From Candidatus Coproplasma excrementigallinarum (GTDB lineage Bacteria; Bacillota; Clostridia; Christensenellales; Borkfalkiaceae), in assembly GCA_018714625.1 (NCBI GenBank), contig DVNE01000034.1:1-47789 (forward strand): a stretch of DNA of 47,789 bases, in the 5' to 3' direction. A program made the translations under genes and the position numbers. Below the pieces are notes generated by a model that saw only the letters and a program-made list of their open reading frames with translations, had not been told where the DNA came from and made no database searches. Of the stretch, positions 25,211-32,962 are shown piece after piece. Every line of letters starts with the position of its first letter. Position 1 is the first letter of the stretch.

Positions 25211-27358
25211 GTGTTGGAAAACGATAACAACAACAAGAGAACATCAAAAAGATTGCGCATAGGCCGCGTCGGCAAGCCCTCGCACGGTACGCCGCTCAAG
25301 GCCTCGGGCGGATTTCCTAGTTTTATGTTTTTAGGCAATTCGGCAAATGTTTCAAAAGAGGCTTCCGAGGGAGAGGAGCGCGCCTCCAGTGCCGCCGCAC
25401 CTTCGGAGGGTTCGTCCTTTGCCCGCGCAGAAAAGACTTCCGAGCGTGCAGAAAAGACCGCGGAACGCCCCAAAAAGACTAATAAGCGCGCAACACGTGC
25501 CGCTGTCGGTGAGGGTACAGATACCGAAACTTTGGCGGACGACGGTGCGGCTGCCGAGCCCAAAACTAAAAGGGGCGGAAAGTCAGGAAAAGCTGCCGCA
25601 AAATCGGCGGTAAAAAAGGTAAAGGATAGCGCAAAGGCGGTTGCCAAAAAACTTCGCATTAAGAATGGCGACAGCGCCGAAGTCAAAGAAAAGAGGCCGC
25701 GCGCAAAAAAGGAGAAGCAAGTAAAAATAATTTTCCTGGGCGGCGTTGGCGAAATCGGCAAAAATATGACCGCCATAGAGTACGGCGACGACATACTAAT
25801 AATCGACGCGGGCATAATCTTCCCCTCTGAAGAGCTGCCCGGCATAGACCTCGTCGCGCCCGACATATCCTACCTTGTGGCCAACAAATCCAAGATACGC
25901 GGCCTGCTGCTTACTCACGGCCACGAAGACCATATAGGCGGCGTGCCCTACTTCCTGCGTGAAATAAAGGCGCCCGTCATAGGTACGCGCCTCACGCTGG
26001 CGCTCGTGGATAACAAACTGCGCGAACACCGCATAAACGACGCCGAAGAGATTATAGTTTCCCCTGGCGACAGGCTCAAGCTTGGCTGTTTCGACGTGCT
26101 TTTCGTCAACGTCAACCATTCCATAGCGGGCGCGCTTGCGCTTGCGATAGATACACCCCAGGGACTCATATTCCACAGCGGCGACTTCAAAATCGACCTC
26201 ACACCCGTTGCGGGCGACCCGATTGATTTAAAAACCATTGCCGACCTTGGCGAGCGCGGCGTTCTTTGCTACCTCGGCGAGAGCACCAACATAGAGCGCC
26301 CCGGCTACACCATGAGCGAAAAGACGGTTGGCAGCACGCTGGACAGGCTGTTCAACGAAAACCTCACCCGCAGGCTGATAATTGCCACTTTTGCCTCCAA
26401 CGTGCACAGATTGCAGCAGATTGTAGACCTCGCCGTAAAGTATAAGCGCAAGGTTGCGCTCTCGGGCAGGAGCATGCTCAACGTCGTGGACGCGGCCGAA
26501 AAGCTCGGCGACCTTAATATCCCCGAAGGTCTGCTCGTTGACGCCGTGCGTGCAAAAAAACTTGCCGACAGCGAGCTTGTAATAGTATCCACCGGCAGCC
26601 AGGGCGAGCCTATGAGCGCACTCACCCGTATGGCCAACGGCGAAAATCCCGCCGTCACCGTTGGAGAAAACGATACAATAATAATCTCCGCGTCGCCCAT
26701 TCCCGGCAACGAAAGGGATATTTACCGCGTAATAAACAACTTGTACCGCAAGGGTGCAAACGTGGTATATAAGAGCCTGGAGAACATTCACGTTTCCGGC
26801 CACGCCTGCCGTGAAGAGCATAAAATAATGCACAGGCTTTTAAAGCCAAAATTTTTCATACCCGTGCACGGCGAATACCGTCACCTCAAGGAGCACGCCG
26901 AGCTTGCGCTTGAACTCGGCATGAAGGAGAGCAACATCTTCCTTCCCGATATAGGCAACAGCGTGCTTTTAACCTCAAACACCCTGCGCCGTTCCGACAA
27001 CGTGCCTTCAGGTTCGCGCCTCATAGACGGCGACGGCATCGAGGACGAAAAGACGTCCACCGTCATGCAGGACAGGCGTCAGCTTGCGGCCGACGGCTTA
27101 TTTATAGTCTCCGTTGTGGTATCTGGCGGCGAGGTGATAGGCGAGCCTGCCGTAAACAGCCGCGGCTTTATCTTCGGCTTCCACAAGGACTATATAAACG
27201 AGGTGCGCGAGGTCATTAAAAACGCCATAGAGGGGTACGACCTCTCTGTCGGCAGCGTGGACGAACTCAAGCGCGCCATAAAAAAGACGCTCAAAAATTA
27301 TCTGTTCAAAAAGACAAAGCAGTCGCCTATGATTGTGCCCGTCGTTGTGGAGCTTTAA
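25211..27358 (+). CDS. rnj: Ribonuclease J with long basic N-terminal extension
   Basis: A metallo-beta-lactamase/beta-CASP nuclease that degrades and matures RNA (5'-3' exo- and endonuclease) in the cytoplasm. The catalytic body starts near residue 171 (KIIFLGGVGEIGKN) and contains the zinc motif HGHEDH (residues 236-241), HSGDFKID, the beta-CASP segment STGSQGEPMSALTRMA and HVSGHA, and the C-terminal domain. That body is about 545 residues, the normal family length. The first ~170 residues are extra: low-complexity, rich in Lys, Arg, Ala, Ser and Glu, probably disordered. The start is GTG 25211 or TTG 25214; GGGAG spacing favours the TTG. The extension may bind RNA or a degradosome partner. 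Confidence 0.94.
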   Translation: MLENDNNNKRTSKRLRIGRVGKPSHGTPLKASGGFPSFMFLGNSANVSKEASEGEERASSAAAPSEGSSFARAEKTSERAEKTAERPKKTNKRATRAAVGEGTDTETLADDGAAAEPKTKRGGKSGKAAAKSAVKKVKDSAKAVAKKLRIKNGDSAEVKEKRPRAKKEKQVKIIFLGGVGEIGKNMTAIEYGDDILIIDAGIIFPSEELPGIDLVAPDISYLVANKSKIRGLLLTHGHEDHIGGVPYFLREIKAPVIGTRLTLALVDNKLREHRINDAEEIIVSPGDRLKLGCFDVLFVNVNHSIAGALALAIDTPQGLIFHSGDFKIDLTPVAGDPIDLKTIADLGERGVLCYLGESTNIERPGYTMSEKTVGSTLDRLFNENLTRRLIIATFASNVHRLQQIVDLAVKYKRKVALSGRSMLNVVDAAEKLGDLNIPEGLLVDAVRAKKLADSELVIVSTGSQGEPMSALTRMANGENPAVTVGENDTIIISASPIPGNERDIYRVINNLYRKGANVVYKSLENIHVSGHACREEHKIMHRLLKPKFFIPVHGEYRHLKEHAELALELGMKESNIFLPDIGNSVLLTSNTLRRSDNVPSGSRLIDGDGIEDEKTSTVMQDRRQLAADGLFIVSVVVSGGEVIGEPAVNSRGFIFGFHKDYINEVREVIKNAIEGYDLSVGSVDELKRAIKKTLKNYLFKKTKQSPMIVPVVVEL

Positions 27359-27429
27359 AGCATTTTTCAGGTTCTGTCGGCGCGGCTTTTGAATGCCGCA
27401 AACAAATTTAAATCAGTTTAAACAGAGAT

Positions 27430-28080
27430 ATGGACGATTTTTCATACGCTCACCGCGACACATCGGGGGCAAGCAGATGGAACAAACCGCACATTCCGCC
27501 CGCTCTTCAGGTAATAAGGGAGGGCGCGTTCAGGCGTGAAATACCTGTTGCCGCAGACGAAACGGTTGCCTATCTGATGGCGCAGGTCGCCGCCGTGCGG
27601 CCTGAAAGGGTGCTCGAGCTGGGCACGGCGATAGGTACAACGGCTATCGCAATGGCGCTTGCCTGCCCCTCGGCGCACATCACCACCGTTGAGCGTGACG
27701 AGAATTTTTTTAAAGAGGCGCAGCAGAACTTTGACGACTGCGGCGTACGTGAGAGGGTGACATCCGTCTGCGGCGACGCGGGCAAGGTTATAGACGAGCT
27801 TGAAGGTCCGTTCGGCCTTATCTTTATGGACTGCGCAAAGGTGCAGTATATAAAGTACCTGCCCCGCCTTAAAAAACTGCTTGCCGCGGGCGGCGTGCTC
27901 ATTGCCGACGACGTGTTGCTGTTCGGCTGGGCGAGCGGCGAGGCCGAAGTGCCCAAAAAGCGCAAAATGCTTGCGCAGCATATAGAGGAATACCTCTCGG
28001 CGGTCACTTCAGACGAGCAGCTCATAACCGCCGTCATAAAGGTGGGCGACGGCATGGCGGTAAGCGTAAAACGCGGATAA
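27430..28080 (+). CDS. trmR: tRNA 5-hydroxyuridine methyltransferase (O-methyltransferase family)
   Basis: This 216-residue SAM-dependent O-methyltransferase has motif I VLELGTAIGTTAIAMA (about residue 60), the acidic VERDENFF, and the metal-binding segment IFMDCAKVQYIKYLP. It fits the COG4122 group to which Bacillus TrmR (YrrM) belongs; TrmR methylates 5-hydroxyuridine at tRNA position 34 to 5-methoxyuridine. The assignment is strengthened by the next gene, a U32 peptidase-family protein of the type that makes the 5-hydroxyuridine; yrrM and yrrNO are also neighbours in Bacillus. The ribosome binding site is weak (AGAGA). A catechol-type methyltransferase with another substrate cannot be excluded from sequence alone. 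Confidence 0.82.
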   Translation: MDDFSYAHRDTSGASRWNKPHIPPALQVIREGAFRREIPVAADETVAYLMAQVAAVRPERVLELGTAIGTTAIAMALACPSAHITTVERDENFFKEAQQNFDDCGVRERVTSVCGDAGKVIDELEGPFGLIFMDCAKVQYIKYLPRLKKLLAAGGVLIADDVLLFGWASGEAEVPKKRKMLAQHIEEYLSAVTSDEQLITAVIKVGDGMAVSVKRG

Positions 28081-28306
28081 CTGCCGCATATTGCGCGGTC
28101 AAACGGCTCGGATTGCGCGGCAGACTGCCATATATGGCGCAATCACTATGCTTTGTATCAAAACTTTTTGCGCGGCTGAAACGGGCATATAAAAGCGTAA
28201 GTTTGCACCCGCCGCCAAGCACAAGACTGAACTTAAAACAAACGCCGCAAAGGCGGCTGAAATACTGATATATGCACATATGCCCCCGTAAGGCGGCGTG
28301 CCTTAA
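28081..28306. other. Gap between trmR and the U32 gene
   Basis: No gene. It contains the perfect palindrome GCCATATATGGC (28127-28138), the 17-mer shared with 9366-9382, and CATATG at 28277-28282. No terminator was seen. Confidence 0.5.
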
Positions 28307-29509
28307 ATGAATATGAAAGTGGAACTTCTTGCCCCTGCGGGCAACTTCAATAAACTCAAAACGGCCTTTTATTTCGGTGCGGACGCCGTGTACCTCGGCG
28401 GAAAAGATTTTTCTCTGCGCTCCTTTGCCGATAACTTTACCCGTGAAGAGATTGCAGAGGCGGTAAAGTACGCTCACGCGCGCGGCAAAAAGATTTATGT
28501 GACGGTGAACATCTACGCGCGCAACAAGGACCTCGCGCTGATGGAGGATTACTTCGCCTTTTTGCAGAGTGCGGGGGTGGACGCGGCGCTCATTTCAGAC
28601 CCGGGCGTGCTGTATGCCGCAAAGCGGTCTGCGCCAAAGCTTGCCGTGCATATCTCCACGCAGGCAAACATAACAAACAAGTACGCCGTAAAATTCTGGC
28701 GCGAGCTGGGCGCCGTGCGCGCCGTGCTTGCGCGCGAGCTTTCACTCGCGGAAGTAAAAGAGATACACGATTTTGTGCCCGATATGGAGCTCGAAGCCTT
28801 CGTTCACGGCGCAATGTGCATATCCTATTCGGGCAGGTGCCTGCTTTCGGACTACCTCACGGGCAGACCCTCAAACCGCGGCGAGTGCGCCCAGGCCTGC
28901 CGCTGGAATTACAGCATAAGGAAGAACGACGAAAAGAGCGACAGCGGCTGGCTTTCCCTCGAAGAGGATGAAAGGGGCTCATATATCCTCAATTCAAAGG
29001 ATTTAAATATGGCTGCCCACCTCGAAGAGATGGCTGCCGCGGGCGTATGCTCGTTCAAAATTGAGGGCAGAATGAAGAGCGAGTACTACCTTGCAACGGT
29101 TATAAACGCGTACAGACGCTGTATAGACGGCGGCTTCAGTGATGTTGTGGAGCGCGAACTTACAACTGCCGCTCACCGCGATTACACCACGGCCTATGCC
29201 CTTGGCGAAAACCACAATACGGTCAACTATTCAGATAGCCAGGCCAAGGGCGACTGCGACTACATAGGCAATGTGGTCGGGACGGACGAAGGCTACGCGC
29301 TTGTGGAGATGCGCGGCAGGTTCCGCGAGGGCGACACTCTTGAAATTCTTTCGCCAACGGAAAACTTCGGCAAAAGTTTTGTGGTGGAGGAGGCGCGGCT
29401 GGGCGACGAGCGCGTCTCGGACTGCAAGCGCGTGCAGGCGATATACAGCGTAAAATGCCCCTACACTCTTTCGGCGGGCGATATTTTAAGGCGCAGAAAG
29501 ACCTTGTAA
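28307..29509 (+). CDS. trhP: Peptidase U32 family protein, tRNA hydroxylation (TrhP type)
   Basis: This 400-residue protein opens with the U32 hallmark VELLAPAGNFNKLKTAFYFGADAVYLGGKDFSLR. It carries the conserved cysteine cluster in EAFVHGAMCISYSGRC and RGECAQACRW, which in the family binds an iron-sulfur cluster, then the FKIEGRMKS motif. Homologues (YegQ/TrhP, Bacillus YrrN/YrrO) need prephenate to hydroxylate U34 of tRNAs. With the neighbouring methyltransferase it would give 5-methoxyuridine and broaden wobble decoding. Only one U32 gene is present, against two in Bacillus. Starts at ATG 28307 or 28313; TAAGGCGG lies upstream. Confidence 0.85.
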   Translation: MNMKVELLAPAGNFNKLKTAFYFGADAVYLGGKDFSLRSFADNFTREEIAEAVKYAHARGKKIYVTVNIYARNKDLALMEDYFAFLQSAGVDAALISDPGVLYAAKRSAPKLAVHISTQANITNKYAVKFWRELGAVRAVLARELSLAEVKEIHDFVPDMELEAFVHGAMCISYSGRCLLSDYLTGRPSNRGECAQACRWNYSIRKNDEKSDSGWLSLEEDERGSYILNSKDLNMAAHLEEMAAAGVCSFKIEGRMKSEYYLATVINAYRRCIDGGFSDVVERELTTAAHRDYTTAYALGENHNTVNYSDSQAKGDCDYIGNVVGTDEGYALVEMRGRFREGDTLEILSPTENFGKSFVVEEARLGDERVSDCKRVQAIYSVKCPYTLSAGDILRRRKTL

Positions 29510-29547
29510 ACGCGCTTTTTAAAAACTTATTAAAAGATTGAACGGGT

Positions 29548-29592
29548 ATGCCGCGCCGCCGCAACTTTGCTGCGGCGGCGCGGCATATAAAT
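29548..29592 (+). terminator. 16-bp perfect hairpin after the U32 gene
   Basis: 29548-29563 pairs perfectly with 29571-29586 across a 7-base loop. The following sequence (ATAAATTT) is a poor U-tract, so termination may be weak or factor-assisted. Confidence 0.65.
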
Positions 29593-29741
29593 TTAATGTT
29601 ACATTGTTATAAAACTCTTTAAATTGCGGCCAAACCGCAAGGCGGCCTGCAAACAAAGAGGCAAATAAAAAGCGACGGGCTTTAAGGCGGTCTGCAGATT
29701 GCGGCCCAAAGACAGATTATAAAGGCGTTCAGGGGGATACT

Positions 29742-30959
29742 ATGGACTATCAAGTGCCCTGCATAGCGGGTAAAATCAAAAACAGATATGCGCAGGTGAG
29801 CGTGCCCGGCTCAAAGAGCATAACGGCGCGCGCGCTGTTTATTTCCGCGCTGGCAAGCGGCACTTCAACGCTGTACGGCGCAGGCCTCTCGGACGACTGC
29901 CTCACCTTTATAAACTGTCTTAAAAGTCTGGGCATATCGGTTGCGGTTGATGGCAACACGGTTACGGTCAAGGGGTGTGGCGGCAGACTTCCCGTGCGCT
30001 CGGCCGAAGTGTTTGTCGGCAGCGCAGGCACGGCGGCCCGCTTTATAACGGCGCTTCTGGCGCTGTCCGAAGGCCGGTTTACCGTCCACTCTTCGGAGCA
30101 GATGAAAAAGAGGCCGACGGGCGACCTTATCTCCGCCTTAAGCGCTCTTGGTGCGCGCTTTGAATTTTTGGAAAAGGAGGGCTGCTTTCCCTTCGTGGTG
30201 CGCGGCACAAGCTCCCCCTTGCGCGAAGTGTGCGTGGATATAGATAGGAGTAGTCAGTTTTTGTCTGCCCTTATGATGGCGGGCGTGGGCGCGGGGCTTA
30301 AAATAAATGTCGTCGGCAGCCACGGTATGCGCTATGTGGATATGACGGCGGATATTATGCGCTCGTTCGGCGCCGAGGTGCGTGCAGAAGGCGGGGCATA
30401 TATTGTCGGCGGCAGCTACTCGGCGCGCGAATACCGCATAGAGCCTGATATCTCCGCCGCCTGTTACTTCTATGCAATCAACAGAATACTCTTTACACAG
30501 CTCTCCGTTTGCGGAATGCCTGAGTTGAGCATGCAGGGCGATATGCGGTTCATAAAGCTTATGCAGGATGGATTTTCGGGCGGCAGAGTGGATATGTCGG
30601 CCTTTTCAGACCAGGCGCTCACAATGGCGGCAATAGCGCCCTATTTTGAAAAACCTACGCATATATGCGGCGTTGAACACATACGCGGGCAGGAGTGCAA
30701 CCGCATACAGGCCATACTTTTTAACCTCGGCGCAATGGGTATAAGGTGTGAAGAACACGCAGACGGCGTTTCAATCTTCCCCGCATTGCCGCAACCTGCC
30801 AAAATACGCACTTTCGGCGACCACCGCGTGGCAATGAGCTTTGCCGTGACAGGCCTGCGCGCGCACGGCATTGTGATAGAGGACGCCGAGGTGTGCGCCA
30901 AAACTTTTGCAGAGTATTTTACCGTACTGGACGGCCTTGTGCAAAGGCTCACCCGCTGA
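29742..30959 (+). CDS. aroA: 3-Phosphoshikimate 1-carboxyvinyltransferase (EPSP synthase)
   Basis: Joins phosphoenolpyruvate to shikimate 3-phosphate in the sixth step of aromatic amino acid synthesis. The 405-residue protein has PGSKSITARALFISALASG (PEP/shikimate-binding lysine), GSAGTAARF, DRSSQFLSALMMAG, DISAACYFY, SDQALTMAA for the catalytic Asp, and GDHRVAMSFAV. The usual KESDR region reads RGQECNR, a divergence that may matter for PEP or glyphosate response. GGGGGA lies upstream of ATG 29742. No other aro gene is adjacent; prephenate from this pathway is the presumed cofactor source of the U32 protein upstream, a possible reason for the proximity. Confidence 0.93.
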   Translation: MDYQVPCIAGKIKNRYAQVSVPGSKSITARALFISALASGTSTLYGAGLSDDCLTFINCLKSLGISVAVDGNTVTVKGCGGRLPVRSAEVFVGSAGTAARFITALLALSEGRFTVHSSEQMKKRPTGDLISALSALGARFEFLEKEGCFPFVVRGTSSPLREVCVDIDRSSQFLSALMMAGVGAGLKINVVGSHGMRYVDMTADIMRSFGAEVRAEGGAYIVGGSYSAREYRIEPDISAACYFYAINRILFTQLSVCGMPELSMQGDMRFIKLMQDGFSGGRVDMSAFSDQALTMAAIAPYFEKPTHICGVEHIRGQECNRIQAILFNLGAMGIRCEEHADGVSIFPALPQPAKIRTFGDHRVAMSFAVTGLRAHGIVIEDAEVCAKTFAEYFTVLDGLVQRLTR

Positions 30960-31076
30960 ATGTCGGCCGCGCTCTGACGGCGCGGCAATTTTAAGTACCA
31001 GTAAGGCGGTGTGGCGTACGTACAGCCGGATACAAGCAATCGGCTTTTGGGATATGCAGATTTTCGGGAGGGGGAT

Positions 31077-32411
31077 ATGGAGAGAATAGTAGTACATTCC
31101 GACCTGAATAACTTTTATGCCTCCGTAGAGCGCAGGCTCAACCCGGGGCTTGCAGGCAATCCGATAGCTGTGTGCGGCAATTCGGAGGAGCGCAAGGGCG
31201 TCGTGCTTGCCAAGAGCGAGGAGGCCAAGCGCTGCGGCGTAAAGACGGGCGAGGCCGTCTGGCAGGCAAAGCGCAAGTGTCCTGAGCTGGTCACGGTCAG
31301 CCCGCACTTCAGCGAGTACAAAAAGTATTCGCGCATGGCGCGCGCCGTATATGCCGAATATACCGACCTTATCGAGCCGTTCGGCATAGACGAATGTTGG
31401 CTGGACATAACGCACAGTACTAAAATATTTCCCCGATTTTCAGGCGATATGTATGCGGAGGAGGAGGGCGAGCGCCGCTTTGCGCCCGCCTATCTGCAAT
31501 TTCTCGGCGATACCTTGCGCGAGCGCGTGAAGTCGGTGCTCGGTCTCACCGTGTCGGTGGGTGTCTCGTTCAACAAGGTGTTTGCAAAACTGGCCTCCGA
31601 CCTCAAAAAGCCGGACGGCACCACCGTGATAGGCCTTTACAATTACAAACAAAAGATATATCCCCTGCCCGTGGAAGATTTGCTGTATGTGGGCAAGTCC
31701 ACGGCTGAAAAGCTCAGGCGGCACGGCATAACCACAATAGGCGCGCTGGCGTGTTCGCCGCAGGGGCTGGCAAAACAGCTGCTCGGCAAGACGGGTGAAA
31801 TGCTTTTGAAATACGCTCTCGGGCAGGACGAAGAGCCTGTGCGCGCCGAGGGCGAGCGCGAGGAGCTCAAGTCTGTGGGCAATTCGCTCACCTATCCCAA
31901 GGACCTCACCGACTATGCCGAGGTCAAAAAGCAGCTGTTTGTGCTTTCAGAAAGCGTCGCGGCGCGGCTGAGGGAGGCGGACGCGGGCAGGGCGGATACC
32001 GTTCATCTGTGGGTGCGAGGCAGCGATATGAACAGCTTTACCGCCCAGAAAAAGGTTCGCGCCACCGTGCTCTGCGGCGAAATTGCCGCACACGCCTTCG
32101 GACTGTTCTGCCAGCGGGTGCGCCCGCCGTTTGCCGTCCGCGCGCTCGGCGTAACGGTGTCGGGGTTCGATAAAAATCTTTCGCAGATGACCTTCGACGA
32201 GGTCGACGGCGACTATAAAAAGCGGGAGGCGGCAGAGCGCGCCGTAGATAAAATACGCAAAAAGTACGGCTATTCGGCCATGCAGCGCGGCATCGCCGCA
32301 AGCGATAAGGAGGCCGCCGAAAACGATATAAAGAGCACTCACCTCATAAAGCCCGCCCGCTTTGACGACGAAACTTGGCGCGCGAAAAGGAGCAAAGGTG
32401 TATCGCTGTAA
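31077..32411 (+). CDS. dinB: DNA polymerase IV (Y family)
   Basis: A translesion DNA polymerase of 444 residues. The N-terminal catalytic motif HSDLNNFYASVE gives metal ligand Asp9 and a tyrosine steric gate (Tyr14). GIDECWLDI supplies Asp105 and Glu106. A helix-hairpin-helix segment (LPVEDLLYVGKSTAEKLRRHGITTIGALA) and a C-terminal little-finger domain follow. The ATG at 31077 has GGGAGG upstream; an in-frame GTG 66 bases earlier is rejected. No LexA-like operator was recognised upstream. No beta-clamp peptide was assigned with confidence at the C-terminus. Confidence 0.93.
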   Translation: MERIVVHSDLNNFYASVERRLNPGLAGNPIAVCGNSEERKGVVLAKSEEAKRCGVKTGEAVWQAKRKCPELVTVSPHFSEYKKYSRMARAVYAEYTDLIEPFGIDECWLDITHSTKIFPRFSGDMYAEEEGERRFAPAYLQFLGDTLRERVKSVLGLTVSVGVSFNKVFAKLASDLKKPDGTTVIGLYNYKQKIYPLPVEDLLYVGKSTAEKLRRHGITTIGALACSPQGLAKQLLGKTGEMLLKYALGQDEEPVRAEGEREELKSVGNSLTYPKDLTDYAEVKKQLFVLSESVAARLREADAGRADTVHLWVRGSDMNSFTAQKKVRATVLCGEIAAHAFGLFCQRVRPPFAVRALGVTVSGFDKNLSQMTFDEVDGDYKKREAAERAVDKIRKKYGYSAMQRGIAASDKEAAENDIKSTHLIKPARFDDETWRAKRSKGVSL

Positions 32412-32614
32412 ATACGCTTTGTGTCAGCGGAAACTTACGCGCTGTCGGCCTTGCAGTACAAAACTTTATATTTTCTGCGTTTAATCGGGAAGAGTTTACA
32501 TATAAAGTCCGCCTGCGGGCAGGCGCGGTAGAGACAGAATACAGAAGTGGAAAGCGGAGTATTTTTACGGCAGAAAATGTTGGTTTGTAGTGTAACGGCT
32601 TGCTTTCAGACCAT
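32412..32614. other. Gap after dinB
   Basis: About 200 bp before the terminator. Short frames run on from dinB in another phase but have no ribosome binding site. Nothing recognisable. Confidence 0.4.
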
Positions 32615-32653
32615 AACGCCGCGGCGCACATTGCTGTGCGCCGCGGCGTTTTT
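32615..32653 (+). terminator. Intrinsic terminator downstream of dinB
   Basis: A 16-bp perfect GC-rich stem (32615-32630 with 32635-32650), TTGC loop, and T-run to 32653. Confidence 0.94.
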
Positions 32654-32763
32654 ATACTTTAATTTTTTCGGCCCAATAAAAAAATGCCCCTGCAATATGC
32701 CTTAAAAATACCCTCCTGCATAATAATATGTACGCGCTCTTGCTATATGCCGCCTCAAAATAA

Positions 32764-32791
32764 GTATAAGCTGTACTTATACCCAGTATAA
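32764..32791. promoter_or_regulatory. Composite operator upstream of glutamine synthetase
   Basis: GTATAAG (32764-32770), 5-base centre CTGTA, CTTATAC (32776-32782), three bases, then a third half site GTATAA (32786-32791). The same three-part arrangement occurs at 39362-39389 before the glutamate synthase operon. The element ends 32 bases upstream of the -35 box, a position more typical of an activator than a repressor. It does not match the GlnR consensus as I know it. Confidence 0.75.
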
Positions 32792-32823
32792 AAACTTGCT
32801 AACCTTAATCTGTCGAATAATAT

Positions 32824-32852
32824 TTGACAGTCAAAAATATTTATCTTATAAT
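32824..32852 (+). promoter_or_regulatory. Consensus sigma-A promoter of glnN
   Basis: TTGACA at 32824-32829, exactly 17 bases, TATAAT at 32847-32852. The leader is about 104 bases and contains a small CGGGG/CCCCG stem. Confidence 0.9.
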
Positions 32853-32962
32853 TTCAATATAAATTTAAGGCGGGCGCAGTTGAAGCCGCGCTTGCCGCTC
32901 CGGGGAGAATTTGAGAGAGCCCCGTAAACTTAAAAAAATATTTTTAAAGGAGATAAGAAGTT

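Noticed and set aside
32791-32962. GlnR operator or glutamine riboswitch at glnN
   Set aside because: No TGTNA-N7-TNACA palindrome and no recognisable glutamine aptamer; the conserved signal is the different GTATAAG element.
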